Origin: Acidipropionibacterium sp.
Lineage (GTDB): Bacteria > Actinomycetota > Actinomycetes > Propionibacteriales > Propionibacteriaceae
Direction: 5' to 3'
DNA: 64,000 bases
Assembly: GCA_022647765.1 (NCBI GenBank)
Contig: JALCLH010000007.1
Span: forward strand, 124,001 to 188,000
How positions within the stretch are numbered: position 1 is the stretch's first letter; each line of letters begins with the position of its first letter. The position numbers and the translations under genes were made by a program. Below, one piece after another: positions 18,056-25,950 of the stretch. The notes under the pieces were generated by a model. It worked only from the letters and a program-made list of their open reading frames with translations, was not told the origin of the DNA and made no database searches.

Positions 18056-18854
18056 GCAGCCCGAGCAGTCCGCCGGCGGGCCGGAGGACACGAGTCCGGA
18101 CGCGGGCACCAGCCCGGGGGCCGAGGCTCCCGAGAGGTCCGCATGGGCCAGGATCGGCCACGACCTGTCCCACCCGGGAATCGGCCAGGTGCTGGTCGCC
18201 GTCATCGTGTGCCTGTCCTCCTTCGCGGTGGTCACCCAGGTGCGCTCCCGGGCCGTCGACGACCCGTTCGCCGGAATGCGCCGGGCCGACCTGGTGACGA
18301 TGCTCGACAGCCTGTCGAACTCCTCGCGCCAGCTCGACTCCGAACTCGTCGAGCTGCGCGACACCCAGCGACAGCTCCAGTCGGGAGCCGACTCCCGGCA
18401 GGCCGCCCAGAAGCAGGCGGCCGCCCGGCTGGCCCAGCTCGAGGTGCTGTCCGGAACGGTGCCGGTCGAGGGCCCCGGCGTCACCATCAGGATCGACGAC
18501 CCGAACTCCAAGGTGACCTCCGACATGCTGCTGGACGCCGTCGAGGAGCTCAGGGACGCCGGGGCCGAGGCGATCTCGTTCAACGGCAAGGTGCGCGTGG
18601 TCGCCAATACCTGGTTCTCCGCCGGAGCGAACTCGGTGATCGTCTCGGGCACCCCGGTCTCCCGGCCGTTCACCATTCGGGCGATCGGCGATCCGCACTC
18701 CCTGGAGGAGGGCGCGCGGTTCCGCGGCGGCCTGGTCTCCCAGGTGGAGGCCGCCCAGGTCGGCGCCACCGTCACGATCGCCCCGGCACAGCGGATCAGG
18801 ATCGACGCCGTCGCGACGCCGGCCCCGATGACGATGGCCACCCCGGTCCGCTGA
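18048..18854 (+). CDS. DUF881 family membrane protein (second of two)
   Basis: A 268-residue paralogue of the gene at 16732. It has an acidic N-terminal segment, one transmembrane helix (IGQVLVAVIVCLSSFAVV), a coiled-coil region (residues about 85-135) and the DUF881 domain (EGPGVTIRIDD, VSRPFTIRAIGDP). The two proteins could pair through their coiled coils and form a complex with Sbp; this is inference from conserved gene order. Confidence 0.85.
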   Translation: MSEQPEQSAGGPEDTSPDAGTSPGAEAPERSAWARIGHDLSHPGIGQVLVAVIVCLSSFAVVTQVRSRAVDDPFAGMRRADLVTMLDSLSNSSRQLDSELVELRDTQRQLQSGADSRQAAQKQAAARLAQLEVLSGTVPVEGPGVTIRIDDPNSKVTSDMLLDAVEELRDAGAEAISFNGKVRVVANTWFSAGANSVIVSGTPVSRPFTIRAIGDPHSLEEGARFRGGLVSQVEAAQVGATVTIAPAQRIRIDAVATPAPMTMATPVR

Positions 18855-19027
18855 GTCCGGCCGGAGGCACGGCCCTCCGGGCCGCCGGGACCCGCAGAGT
18901 GGCGACGCGGCGCGTCAACCCGATGCCCCGGCGCTCTCGGGCGGCTAGTCTTGGGGTCAGCACGGCGGACGCCGTGCCGCGGGAAGTCCCGCGACGGACA
19001 CCAGACGACGTCCAGGAGGTTTCTGCG

Positions 19028-19417
19028 ATGGCCGATGCCCCGGAGGACCTCCAGTACACCGAGGATCACCTGTGGGTGCGCCCCGGCAACGGGGATGAGG
19101 TGCGGATCGGCCTCACCGCGGTCGGCGTGCAGCAGCTCGGTGAGGTGCTCGGCGTCACCCTGCCCGAGGTGGGCGATGAGCTCACCCGCGGTGATGTCGC
19201 CCTGGAGGTCGACACGGACGCCGATTCGGTCGACATCGACGCCCCGCTGAGCGGACAGGTCGTCGCGGTGAACCAGGTGGTCGTCGACGCGGTGTCGGTC
19301 TTGGCCTCCGACCCCTACGGGGACGGCTGGCTGGCGGTGCTGGAGCTGGCGGACCCGTCGGAACTGGACGATCTCCTCGACGCGGACGGCTACGAGGCCC
19401 TCGCCGACTCCTCGTGA
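19028..19417 (+). CDS. GcvH-like protein lacking the lipoylated lysine
   Basis: A 129-residue homologue of glycine cleavage H protein (YTEDHLWVR, IGLTAVGVQQLGEV, DAPLSGQVVAVN). Functional H proteins carry lipoate on a Lys in ESVKA; the aligned residue here is Ala65 in VDTDADSVDID, and the whole protein contains no lysine at all. It therefore cannot be lipoylated and should be inactive in glycine cleavage. Its place between DUF881 and garA matches Rv1826 (annotated gcvH), next to GarA, a regulator of 2-oxoglutarate metabolism. A structural or regulatory role is possible. RBS AGGAGG precedes the ATG. Confidence 0.8.
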   Translation: MADAPEDLQYTEDHLWVRPGNGDEVRIGLTAVGVQQLGEVLGVTLPEVGDELTRGDVALEVDTDADSVDIDAPLSGQVVAVNQVVVDAVSVLASDPYGDGWLAVLELADPSELDDLLDADGYEALADSS

Positions 19418-19537
19418 AGCGGGCCCGTGGCGCGGCCGCCGAGGAATCGGCGGCACACTGGACTGACCGAGCAGGCAGCCGCACATGCGGGGCCGGGGAA
19501 CTGATCCTTTGAGAGGGTCGAGAGCAAGGATGACGAG

Positions 19538-20044
19538 ATGAACAAGTGCCTCAGGTGTGGGCAGGACAACACGGACGACGCCAACTTCTGCTCGCGCTGC
19601 GGAGCGCGACTGGGCGCGGCGGCGGGGATTCCTGGCGACAACACCGGCGTCATCCCGGTGATGACCGAGGAGGTGGTCGCCGACACCCCGGAGCTGTCGG
19701 GGGAGACCCTCTCCGCGATCGCGAACCTCGCCGAGGGCAACGCCCTGCTCATCGTCCAGCGCGGGCCCAATGTGGGCACCCAGTTCCTGCTCGATCAGGA
19801 CGTCACCACCGCCGGGCGCAGCACCCATTCCGACGTCTTCCTCGATGACATCACCGTCTCCCGGCATCACGTGAAGTTCATCCGCAAGGACGGCAGGGTC
19901 TACGTCGAGGACCAGGGCAGCCTCAACGGCACCTACGTCAATCGCACCCTGGTCGACGGCTCGGCGCCGTTGCGCGAGGGCGACGAGGTCCAGATCGGCA
20001 AGTTCCGGATGATCTTCCACATCGGCGGGAGTGGTCTGCGCTGA
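19538..20044 (+). CDS. garA: GarA-like FHA protein with N-terminal zinc ribbon
   Basis: A 168-residue protein. Residues 4-21 form a zinc ribbon with two CxxC/CxRC pairs (C4, C7, C18, C21). A short linker contains NTGVIP, in the position of the phosphorylatable threonine segment of mycobacterial GarA. The FHA domain follows (GRSTHSDVFLDD, SRHH, GSLNGTYVN), ending with IGKFRMIF as in GarA. GarA binds 2-oxoglutarate dehydrogenase and glutamate enzymes depending on Ser/Thr kinase phosphorylation. The mycobacterial protein lacks the zinc ribbon. Confidence 0.85.
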   Translation: MNKCLRCGQDNTDDANFCSRCGARLGAAAGIPGDNTGVIPVMTEEVVADTPELSGETLSAIANLAEGNALLIVQRGPNVGTQFLLDQDVTTAGRSTHSDVFLDDITVSRHHVKFIRKDGRVYVEDQGSLNGTYVNRTLVDGSAPLREGDEVQIGKFRMIFHIGGSGLR

Positions 20045-20733
20045 TGGCCGGCCCGGTCTGGAGCATTGGGCAGGTGATGAAGCTCCTCAAGCCCGAGTTC
20101 CCGGACCTGTCCATCTCGAAGATCCGGTTTCTGGAGGGGGAGGGCCTGCTCAGCCCCGAGCGCGCTCCATCCGGGTATCGCAAGTACACCCAGTCCGATG
20201 TCGACCGGCTCAAATACATCCTCACCTGCCAGCGGGACAACTTCCAGCCATTGAAGGTGATCCGCGAGCACCTCGAGATGATCGACCGCGGTGAGGAGCC
20301 CCCCAGCCTCGATCCGCCATCCCCGCCCGGCGGTGCGGCCGAGGGGGAGTCCTCCGGTCCGGCGGTGATCCGTCGCCCGCGCGGGCCGATCAAGATGAAT
20401 CGACGGGAGCTCATCCGCGCCAGTGGAATCACCGAGGCTCAGCTGGTCGAGCTCGAGCGCCACCAGCTGGTGCGTCCCAAGCGGGGCCAGCAGTGGTACG
20501 GGCAGGAGGCGCTGATGGTGTGCGTCGCCTCCCGGCGGCTGCGCAACTACGGTATGGACGTCCGGCACATCAGGGCCATCCGGCAGGCGGCCGAGCGAGA
20601 GGCCGGGATGATCGAGCAGACCGTTCAGCCCCATGCCCGGATGCAGCAGCAGGCCAACGAACTGGCCTCCGAGATCACCTCCCTGGTGCTGCACGCCCAC
20701 GCCGCCCTGGTCTATGACCTGCTCGAGCACTGA
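20044..20733 (+). CDS. MerR-family regulator, Rv1828 type
   Basis: A 229-residue protein with an N-terminal MerR winged HTH (SISKIRFLEGEGLLSPERAPSGYRKY) and a C-terminal region similar in length to Rv1828, containing a second MerR-like segment (MNRRELIRASGITEAQLVELE). Its ATG overlaps the garA stop by one base. The last codons and stop are triplicated as 22-bp repeats downstream. The target is unknown. Confidence 0.82.
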   Translation: MAGPVWSIGQVMKLLKPEFPDLSISKIRFLEGEGLLSPERAPSGYRKYTQSDVDRLKYILTCQRDNFQPLKVIREHLEMIDRGEEPPSLDPPSPPGGAAEGESSGPAVIRRPRGPIKMNRRELIRASGITEAQLVELERHQLVRPKRGQQWYGQEALMVCVASRRLRNYGMDVRHIRAIRQAAEREAGMIEQTVQPHARMQQQANELASEITSLVLHAHAALVYDLLEH

Positions 20734-20777
20734 CTATGACCTGCTCGAGCACTGACTACGACCTGCTTGAGCACTGA
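20712..20777 (+). repeat. Three tandem 22-bp repeats spanning the merR stop codon
   Basis: Units at 20712-20733, 20734-20755 and 20756-20777 read CTATGACCTGCTCGAGCACTGA with two changes in the third. The first copy is the natural end of the merR gene. Because 22 is not a multiple of three, the three TGA codons fall in three different frames. Confidence 0.9.
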
Positions 20778-20812
20778 TCAAGGATCCGCGGCCCGCGGGT
20801 AGTCTTGCAGCC

Positions 20813-21280
20813 ATGGTTGTCGCACTGGACGTCGTCGGCATCCGACTGGACCAGATCTCCCAGTCGCCCATCCTGCTGCTCAAGGAATCAGGTGGGCAGC
20901 GTCATCTGGCGATCTGGATCGGTGCGGGGGAGGCCGCGGCCATCGCCCAGGCCCTGGACGACGTCGAGGCTCCCCGACCGCTCACCCACGACCTGTTCGC
21001 CGCCGCACTGGCCGATCTGGGCTGCCGGTCCCCGAAGATGGTGATCACGAAGGTCTCCGACGGCGTCTGGTACGGCGAGATCGCGCTGACCAGCGGCCGG
21101 CCGCTGCAGGCCAGGCCCTCCGACATGGTGGCCCTGGCGCTGCGGATGGGATTACGGGTGGGGTGCCGGTCCGAGGTCTTGGACGAATTCGGTATTCTGC
21201 TCGATGAGTCCCCACAGGACGAGGTGGAGCGCTTCAAGGAGTTCCTCGACCATGTCAGTCCCGATGATTTCGAGGACTGA
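20813..21280 (+). CDS. Bifunctional nuclease (BFN/DUF151) domain protein
   Basis: A 155-residue DUF151 protein (LDVVGIRLDQISQSPILLLKE, LAIWIGAGEAAAIAQAL, ARPSDMVALALR). The position after the Rv1828-type merR matches Rv1829 in M. tuberculosis. The family is named after a plant protein with RNase and DNase activity; the activity of bacterial members is poorly known. Confidence 0.85.
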   Translation: MVVALDVVGIRLDQISQSPILLLKESGGQRHLAIWIGAGEAAAIAQALDDVEAPRPLTHDLFAAALADLGCRSPKMVITKVSDGVWYGEIALTSGRPLQARPSDMVALALRMGLRVGCRSEVLDEFGILLDESPQDEVERFKEFLDHVSPDDFED

Positions 21281-21488
21281 GGAGAGATCAACCCTCCAGT
21301 AGTGCTTGACCCCCAGGATCACAACATCATAGCTTGCCAGAGGCGGTTTGGTGGCTGCGTGGCGAGTGGTCCTACCGTTTCCCGGCGTGGCGCCGGGCGA
21401 GGTGGGACCGGGCCACGTAGCGTCTGTGGACGACGGGAGCGCAAGCAAACCGAACTGAACAGTCTGAACCAGACAGAGGGTGATCGAG

Positions 21489-22058
21489 ATGGTCGAGAGT
21501 GCTGCCGAACGGCTTCCCTCGCCGCGGCACGCCCAGGAAGTGCTCTTCGACGGAGACTTCTCCCCGGTTCCCGATGACATCGGCTTTCGCGGCCCGGTGG
21601 CCTCGGGAGCGGCGGGCATCAGCTATCGGCAGCTGGACTACTGGGCCCGCACCGGTCTGGTGCGCCCCGAGATCCGCGGAGCCTCGGGCTCGGGAAGCCA
21701 GCGGCTCTACTCCTTCCGGGACATCCTGCTGCTCAAGGTCGTCAAGCGGCTGCTGGACGCCGGGGTCTCGCTCCAGCAGATCCGGATCGCCATCGACCAT
21801 CTGCGCGACAACGGCGTCGAGGAGCTGTCGACGGTCACCCTGATGAGCGACGGCGTCTCGGTCTACGAATGCACCCGCGACGACGAGGTGATCGACCTGT
21901 TGCGCGGCGGACAGGGCATGTTCGCGATCTCGCTGGGCGGCGTCTGGCGCGATGTCAACGGCTGCCTGGCCAATCTCCCGCACGAGCATGTCGGCGTCAT
22001 CGCCCCCCAGCACGAGGACGAGTTGTCGCGCAGGAGAGCCTCGCGCCGAGCTTCCTGA
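21489..22058 (+). CDS. MerR-family regulator, Rv1830 type
   Basis: A 189-residue protein with a single MerR HTH starting at AAGISYRQLDYWARTGLVRPEIR and the helix RLYSFRDILLLKVVKRLLDAGVSL. ATG 21489 is preceded by AGAGGG at eight bases. It closes the Rv1823-Rv1830-like gene order. Mycobacterial Rv1830 (ResR/McdR) affects growth and division, so a similar role is plausible here. Confidence 0.82.
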   Translation: MVESAAERLPSPRHAQEVLFDGDFSPVPDDIGFRGPVASGAAGISYRQLDYWARTGLVRPEIRGASGSGSQRLYSFRDILLLKVVKRLLDAGVSLQQIRIAIDHLRDNGVEELSTVTLMSDGVSVYECTRDDEVIDLLRGGQGMFAISLGGVWRDVNGCLANLPHEHVGVIAPQHEDELSRRRASRRAS

Positions 22059-22068
22059 GGCCGCGGGG

Positions 22069-23289
22069 ATGATCGACCAGATCAAGGACAAGTCCAAAGA
22101 AGCTGCCGGCCAGATCAAGGACAAGTCCAAGGAGACCGCCGACCAGGCCCTGCAGCGCCCCCAGATCGCCCACCTGGTCCGCGCCCAGCTCCGCTACAAC
22201 AGCCGGCTGGGAAATCACTTCGCGGCGTCCATCACCTACTTCACGGTACTGGCCGCGGTGCCGATGCTGGCCTTCGCCTTCTCCGTGCTCAGCGTGGTGC
22301 TGGTCCGGGTGCGCCCCGACCTGTTCGACGCCGTCAAGAATCTCGTCGTCACCTCCCTGGGCTCCACCGGAGGCTCGCACAAGGTGGCCGACATCATCGA
22401 CGCATCGGTGCGCACCAGCGGATCCTGGTGGACCCTGGCCACCACCATTCTTGTCACCCTGTGGACCGGCGTCTCATGGATCGGGCATATCCGGCAGGGC
22501 ATTCTGGCCCAGTGGGAACCGTCGTTCAACATGGTGTTCCGCAATGAGAACTTCGTGGTCGCCAGGCTCCGCAATGCGCTGGCCTTCATCACCTCCCTGG
22601 CGGTGCTGCTGGTGACCTTCTCCACCGCCCAGGCCGGTTCGGCGCTCTCGGGAGCGCTCGGCCGCTGGCTCGGCCTGTCCGTGCTGCCGGGCAATGCGAT
22701 CTACGTCACCCTCGCCGGCCTGGCGGTCTCCACCCTCGCCGGGTCGCTGTTCTTCATCTTCCTGTACGGGGTCCTCCCGCGATCGAGGCGCAACTGGCGC
22801 GCGATACTCAGCGGCTCCCTGGCCGCCGGGATCTGCCTGGCGGTGCTGCAGACCGGCGCCGGACTGCTGGTGCGGGCGGTGAGCAGGAACCGGGCGGTGC
22901 AGGCATTCGGGTCCATCATCGTCGTGATGCTGGTGCTCAACATTCTGGCCCGGATGATCCTCTTCGTCGCCGCCTGGATCGCCACCGCCGACCAGCCTGC
23001 CGTCGCCTACCACTGGAATGACGCCGACGCGCCGCTGGAGGACAGGGGTCACACCTGGACGGTCGAGGGGCACTGGGAGGCGGCCCATGCCGAGCGGGAC
23101 TCGAAGGACGCCGAGAAGGACGAGACCGGTGGGACGCCGGCCGGGGAGACGGTGGGCATCGACCCGGCCATGGACGGGGAGACCGACCGGAACAGCCGGG
23201 CCCGGTGGGCCGGATGGCGGGGCTTCCTGCTGGGGGCCTGGTTCGGTGCGCTGCTGTCCTCGGCGCTGAGGCGGTCGGGCCGGCGCTGA
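22069..23289 (+). CDS. YihY/virulence factor BrkB family membrane protein
   Basis: A 406-residue protein with an amphipathic Lys-rich start (IKDKSKE twice), six transmembrane helices between about residues 45 and 310 (starting FAASITYFTVLAAVPMLAFAF), and a hydrophilic acidic tail ending in a short hydrophobic stretch (GFLLGAWFGALLSSAL). The family is inner-membrane; its function is unsettled, and old RNase BN annotations for it are wrong. It starts ten bases after the merR gene. Confidence 0.85.
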   Translation: MIDQIKDKSKEAAGQIKDKSKETADQALQRPQIAHLVRAQLRYNSRLGNHFAASITYFTVLAAVPMLAFAFSVLSVVLVRVRPDLFDAVKNLVVTSLGSTGGSHKVADIIDASVRTSGSWWTLATTILVTLWTGVSWIGHIRQGILAQWEPSFNMVFRNENFVVARLRNALAFITSLAVLLVTFSTAQAGSALSGALGRWLGLSVLPGNAIYVTLAGLAVSTLAGSLFFIFLYGVLPRSRRNWRAILSGSLAAGICLAVLQTGAGLLVRAVSRNRAVQAFGSIIVVMLVLNILARMILFVAAWIATADQPAVAYHWNDADAPLEDRGHTWTVEGHWEAAHAERDSKDAEKDETGGTPAGETVGIDPAMDGETDRNSRARWAGWRGFLLGAWFGALLSSALRRSGRR

Positions 23290-23341
23290 GCCGGGCGCGC
23301 GATCCGGCGCGCAATGAGATCTGGTGCGCAATGAGGCGCAG

Positions 23342-23373
23342 CAGGGCCCGCCCCCTCACGGGAGCGGGCCCTG
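23342..23373. terminator. Terminator between convergent BrkB and PPi-PFK genes
   Basis: Perfect 10-bp arms CAGGGCCCGC (23342-23351) and GCGGGCCCTG (23364-23373) with a 12-nt loop that can pair further. The position between two convergent stops supports a bidirectional terminator. Confidence 0.75.
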
Positions 23374-23429
23374 TGCCGCGATTGCCCTGTGCCGCTTGAG
23401 ATGCCGCTGTCAGCGGCCCGGACGCGCGC

Positions 23430-24650
23430 TCAGGCCTGCGCGACCGGCGTCCCCTGGCCGATCTCCTCCAGCATGGAGGTGAACCAGGGCTGGGTGAGGT
23501 CGAAGGGCTTGCCGCCCTTGATCCGGTCGAAGGCGATATTGGTGAGCACGTCGCCGGCCTCCTCGTCCTGGCCGATGACCCCGGAGCGCCCGGACAGGGC
23601 GCACTCGACGGCCAGGTCGGTGCAGCGGCCGATGAGCTCCAGGTCGGCGTCGTTGGAGGCCGCCGACCGGGAGAAGTAGCCGGACTTCTGGACCATGACC
23701 TTCTCGGCGGACAGCCGCTTGGCGAACTGCTCGCCGAACCAGGCCCCCGGGTTGATCTTGTCCAGCTTGACGTGGCCGAAGGGATCGCGCGGGACCTCCT
23801 CGCCGGCCTTCTCCAGCTCGGCGATGATGGAGTCCAGCCCGGCCCCCTCGGACAGGAAGATGGTGACATTGCCGACGGTGTCCATCACCGTGTTGAGCCG
23901 GGCGGCCTCGGCGTCCAGATCGATGCTCGCCTCCGGGACGTAGACGGCGTGCACGTCCCAGGCCTCGCGGGACAGCCCGATCTCGGGCACCCACTCCTGG
24001 GCGTCGATCCACTCGCGGTACTTCGCGGCGGTGGCGGCGGTGAGGTAGCCGCAGTTGCGGCCCATCACCTCGTGGATGATGAGCATCCGGGAGCCGGAGT
24101 TGTGCTCGCCGACGATATTCGCGGCGAACTTCGCACCCTGCTCGGCGGCGGTCCAGGCGCCCAGCGACTGACGGATCGGGATGATGTCGTTGTCGATGGT
24201 CTTCGGCAGGCCGACGACGGTGAGGCCGTAGTCGTGCTCGGCAAGGTAGGCGGCCAGATCGGCGGCGGTGGTGTTGGTGTCGTCGCCGCCGATGGTGTGC
24301 AGCACGTCCACCCCGTCGGCGACCAGGCGGTCGGCGGCGACCTTCAGCGGATCCTCGTCCGCGGCGACCAGGCCGCGCTTGACCAGGTCGTCCTTGTTGG
24401 TCAGCTTGACCCGGGAGTTGCCGATCGGCGAACCGCCGAACCGGTGGAGCACGTCGGCCTTCGCCCGCACGGCGTCGGTGACCTCCAGGTAGTCGCCCTT
24501 GAGCAGTCCCTGGTATCCGTACCGGTAGGCGATGATCTCGACATCGGGGGCTACCTCCGTGTAGCGCTTGATGAGCCCGCCGACCGCCGTGGAGAGACAT
24601 GGGGCGAAGCCGCCCGCCGTGAGCAGGGCGACCTTCTTGACCTGGGCCAT
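23430..24650 (-). CDS. pfp: Pyrophosphate-dependent 6-phosphofructokinase
   Basis: A 406-residue enzyme interconverting fructose-6-phosphate plus PPi and fructose-1,6-bisphosphate plus phosphate. The PPi specificity signature GGDDT (residues 121-125; ATP enzymes have GGDGS) and PKTIDND (149-155), with the lysine that PPi enzymes carry, are both present. HEVMGRNCGYL and EG in LSEGAG bind substrate. Length and start (MAQVKKVALLTAGGFAPCLS) match the well-studied Propionibacterium enzyme. The reaction is reversible, so the gene serves glycolysis and gluconeogenesis. Start ATG is preceded by GAAAGG. Confidence 0.93.
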   Translation of the reverse strand: MAQVKKVALLTAGGFAPCLSTAVGGLIKRYTEVAPDVEIIAYRYGYQGLLKGDYLEVTDAVRAKADVLHRFGGSPIGNSRVKLTNKDDLVKRGLVAADEDPLKVAADRLVADGVDVLHTIGGDDTNTTAADLAAYLAEHDYGLTVVGLPKTIDNDIIPIRQSLGAWTAAEQGAKFAANIVGEHNSGSRMLIIHEVMGRNCGYLTAATAAKYREWIDAQEWVPEIGLSREAWDVHAVYVPEASIDLDAEAARLNTVMDTVGNVTIFLSEGAGLDSIIAELEKAGEEVPRDPFGHVKLDKINPGAWFGEQFAKRLSAEKVMVQKSGYFSRSAASNDADLELIGRCTDLAVECALSGRSGVIGQDEEAGDVLTNIAFDRIKGGKPFDLTQPWFTSMLEEIGQGTPVAQA

Positions 24651-24793
24651 GGTGCTGGTGACCTTTCGTTGACTGATTCGTCTTCTACATATGTCTTGTT
24701 GTCTGTCGCGGTGACAGAGATGACGCCACCCAGCCTATGGCACCTCGGCCAATCGCTTCCCAACAGGTGCCCCGGCATGCTGAGCTTGTCCCC

Positions 24794-25234
24794 ATGACCT
24801 CCGTACCTCTCGCGCAGCGCGCGCACCGCCTGCGGCTACCGCACGGCTCGCAGCGCGGAGCCAGCATGTCGGTGACCGCGGTGCTGCTGATGCCCTGCCT
24901 CATCCTGGCCGGCGGTCTGGCGGTCGACGGCGCCCAGCAGGCCCGGGCCCGGCGTCAGGCCCACACGGTCGCCGCCCAGGCCTCGCGGGCCGGCTGCGAC
25001 GAGGTCTCGGCGGCCCGGCTCGCGGGCCGGCCCGCGGACGGGCGGGCCAGGGCCCGGCAGGTGGCCGCCGCGGCGAGCCCGCAGGGGGCGACCATCGCAT
25101 CGACCGTCTCGATGGAGCCCGACCTGCTCACCGTGAGTGTCAGCGTCACCCGCGCCACCATCGTGCTCTCGGCGATCGGGCTGGACTCGGTGCGCGGACA
25201 GGCGAGCGCCTCCTGCCGGCTGGTCCCCCGATGA
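24794..25234 (+). CDS. TadE/TadG-like small membrane protein
   Basis: A 146-residue protein with a basic N-terminus, the TadE-type start QRGASMSVTAVLLMPCLILAGGLAVDGAQQARARRQA (about residues 20-56; one hydrophobic helix) and an Ala-rich extracytoplasmic part. TadE-like proteins are minor pilin-type components of Flp pili, but no tad genes are nearby, so it may be an isolated member. Confidence 0.6.
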   Translation: MTSVPLAQRAHRLRLPHGSQRGASMSVTAVLLMPCLILAGGLAVDGAQQARARRQAHTVAAQASRAGCDEVSAARLAGRPADGRARARQVAAAASPQGATIASTVSMEPDLLTVSVSVTRATIVLSAIGLDSVRGQASASCRLVPR

Positions 25235-25271
25235 TCCGGTGAGCCGCAACGCTCCCCGGTAGGATTCGGGA

Positions 25272-25892
25272 ATGGCCAACTACTATCCGGTACACCCGGT
25301 CAACCCGCAGCGCCGCTCGCTCAACCAGGTGGTCACCATCCTCAAGGACGGGGGACTGATCGGCTATCCGACCGACTCGGGATACGCCTTCGGCTGCCGG
25401 CTCGGCAACAAGGACGCCCTGGACCGGATCCGGCGGATCCGGGGCCTCGACGAGAAGCACCACTTCACCCTGGTGATGAGCGAGTTCGGCCAGGTCGGCC
25501 AGTACGTCCAGATGGAGAACTGGGTGTTCCGCGCCATCAAGGCGGCGGTCCCGGGCCGCTACACCTTCATCCTGAGAGCCACCCGGGACGTCCCCAAGGT
25601 GATGCTGCACCCCAAGAAGCACACCATCGGGGTGCGGGTTCCCGACCACGTCACCAGCCTGGCCCTGATGGACGCCCTCGGAGAGCCGATCGTCTCCTCC
25701 ACCCTCATCCTGCCCGGGGCCGAGCAGCCGATGGACGACGGCTGGCAGGTCAAGGAGGCCCTCGACAACGAGCTGGACGCCGTCCTGGACTCCGGAGACT
25801 GCGGCACCGAGCCGACCACCGTGGTCGACTTCAGTTCCGGGGAGGCCCTCGTCACCCGGCTCGGCGCCGGCGACCCGAGCCCCTTCCAGTGA
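25272..25892 (+). CDS. YciO/Sua5/YrdC family protein
   Basis: A 206-residue YrdC-domain protein (LKDGGLIGYPTDSGYAFGCRLG, KHHFTLVM, HTIGVRVPDH, PIVSSTL). Sua5/YrdC enzymes make threonylcarbamoyl-AMP for the t6A modification of tRNA. This sequence begins with the NPQRRSLNQV stretch of the YciO subgroup, whose cellular role is less certain than that of Sua5. It overlaps the next gene by one base. Confidence 0.85.
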   Translation: MANYYPVHPVNPQRRSLNQVVTILKDGGLIGYPTDSGYAFGCRLGNKDALDRIRRIRGLDEKHHFTLVMSEFGQVGQYVQMENWVFRAIKAAVPGRYTFILRATRDVPKVMLHPKKHTIGVRVPDHVTSLALMDALGEPIVSSTLILPGAEQPMDDGWQVKEALDNELDAVLDSGDCGTEPTTVVDFSSGEALVTRLGAGDPSPFQ

Positions 25893-25950
25893 TGGCACAG
25901 TCATTGATGGAGCATTCAGGGATGGCACAGTCATTGATGGAGCATTCAGG
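25891..25950 (+). repeat. Two perfect 30-bp tandem repeats at the start of the nucleosidase gene
   Basis: The unit at 25891-25920 is repeated exactly at 25921-25950 and a third partial unit follows. Each copy carries two ATG codons and encodes MAQSLMEHSG in the frame of the nucleosidase, so copy number changes only the N-terminal length. Confidence 0.92.
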
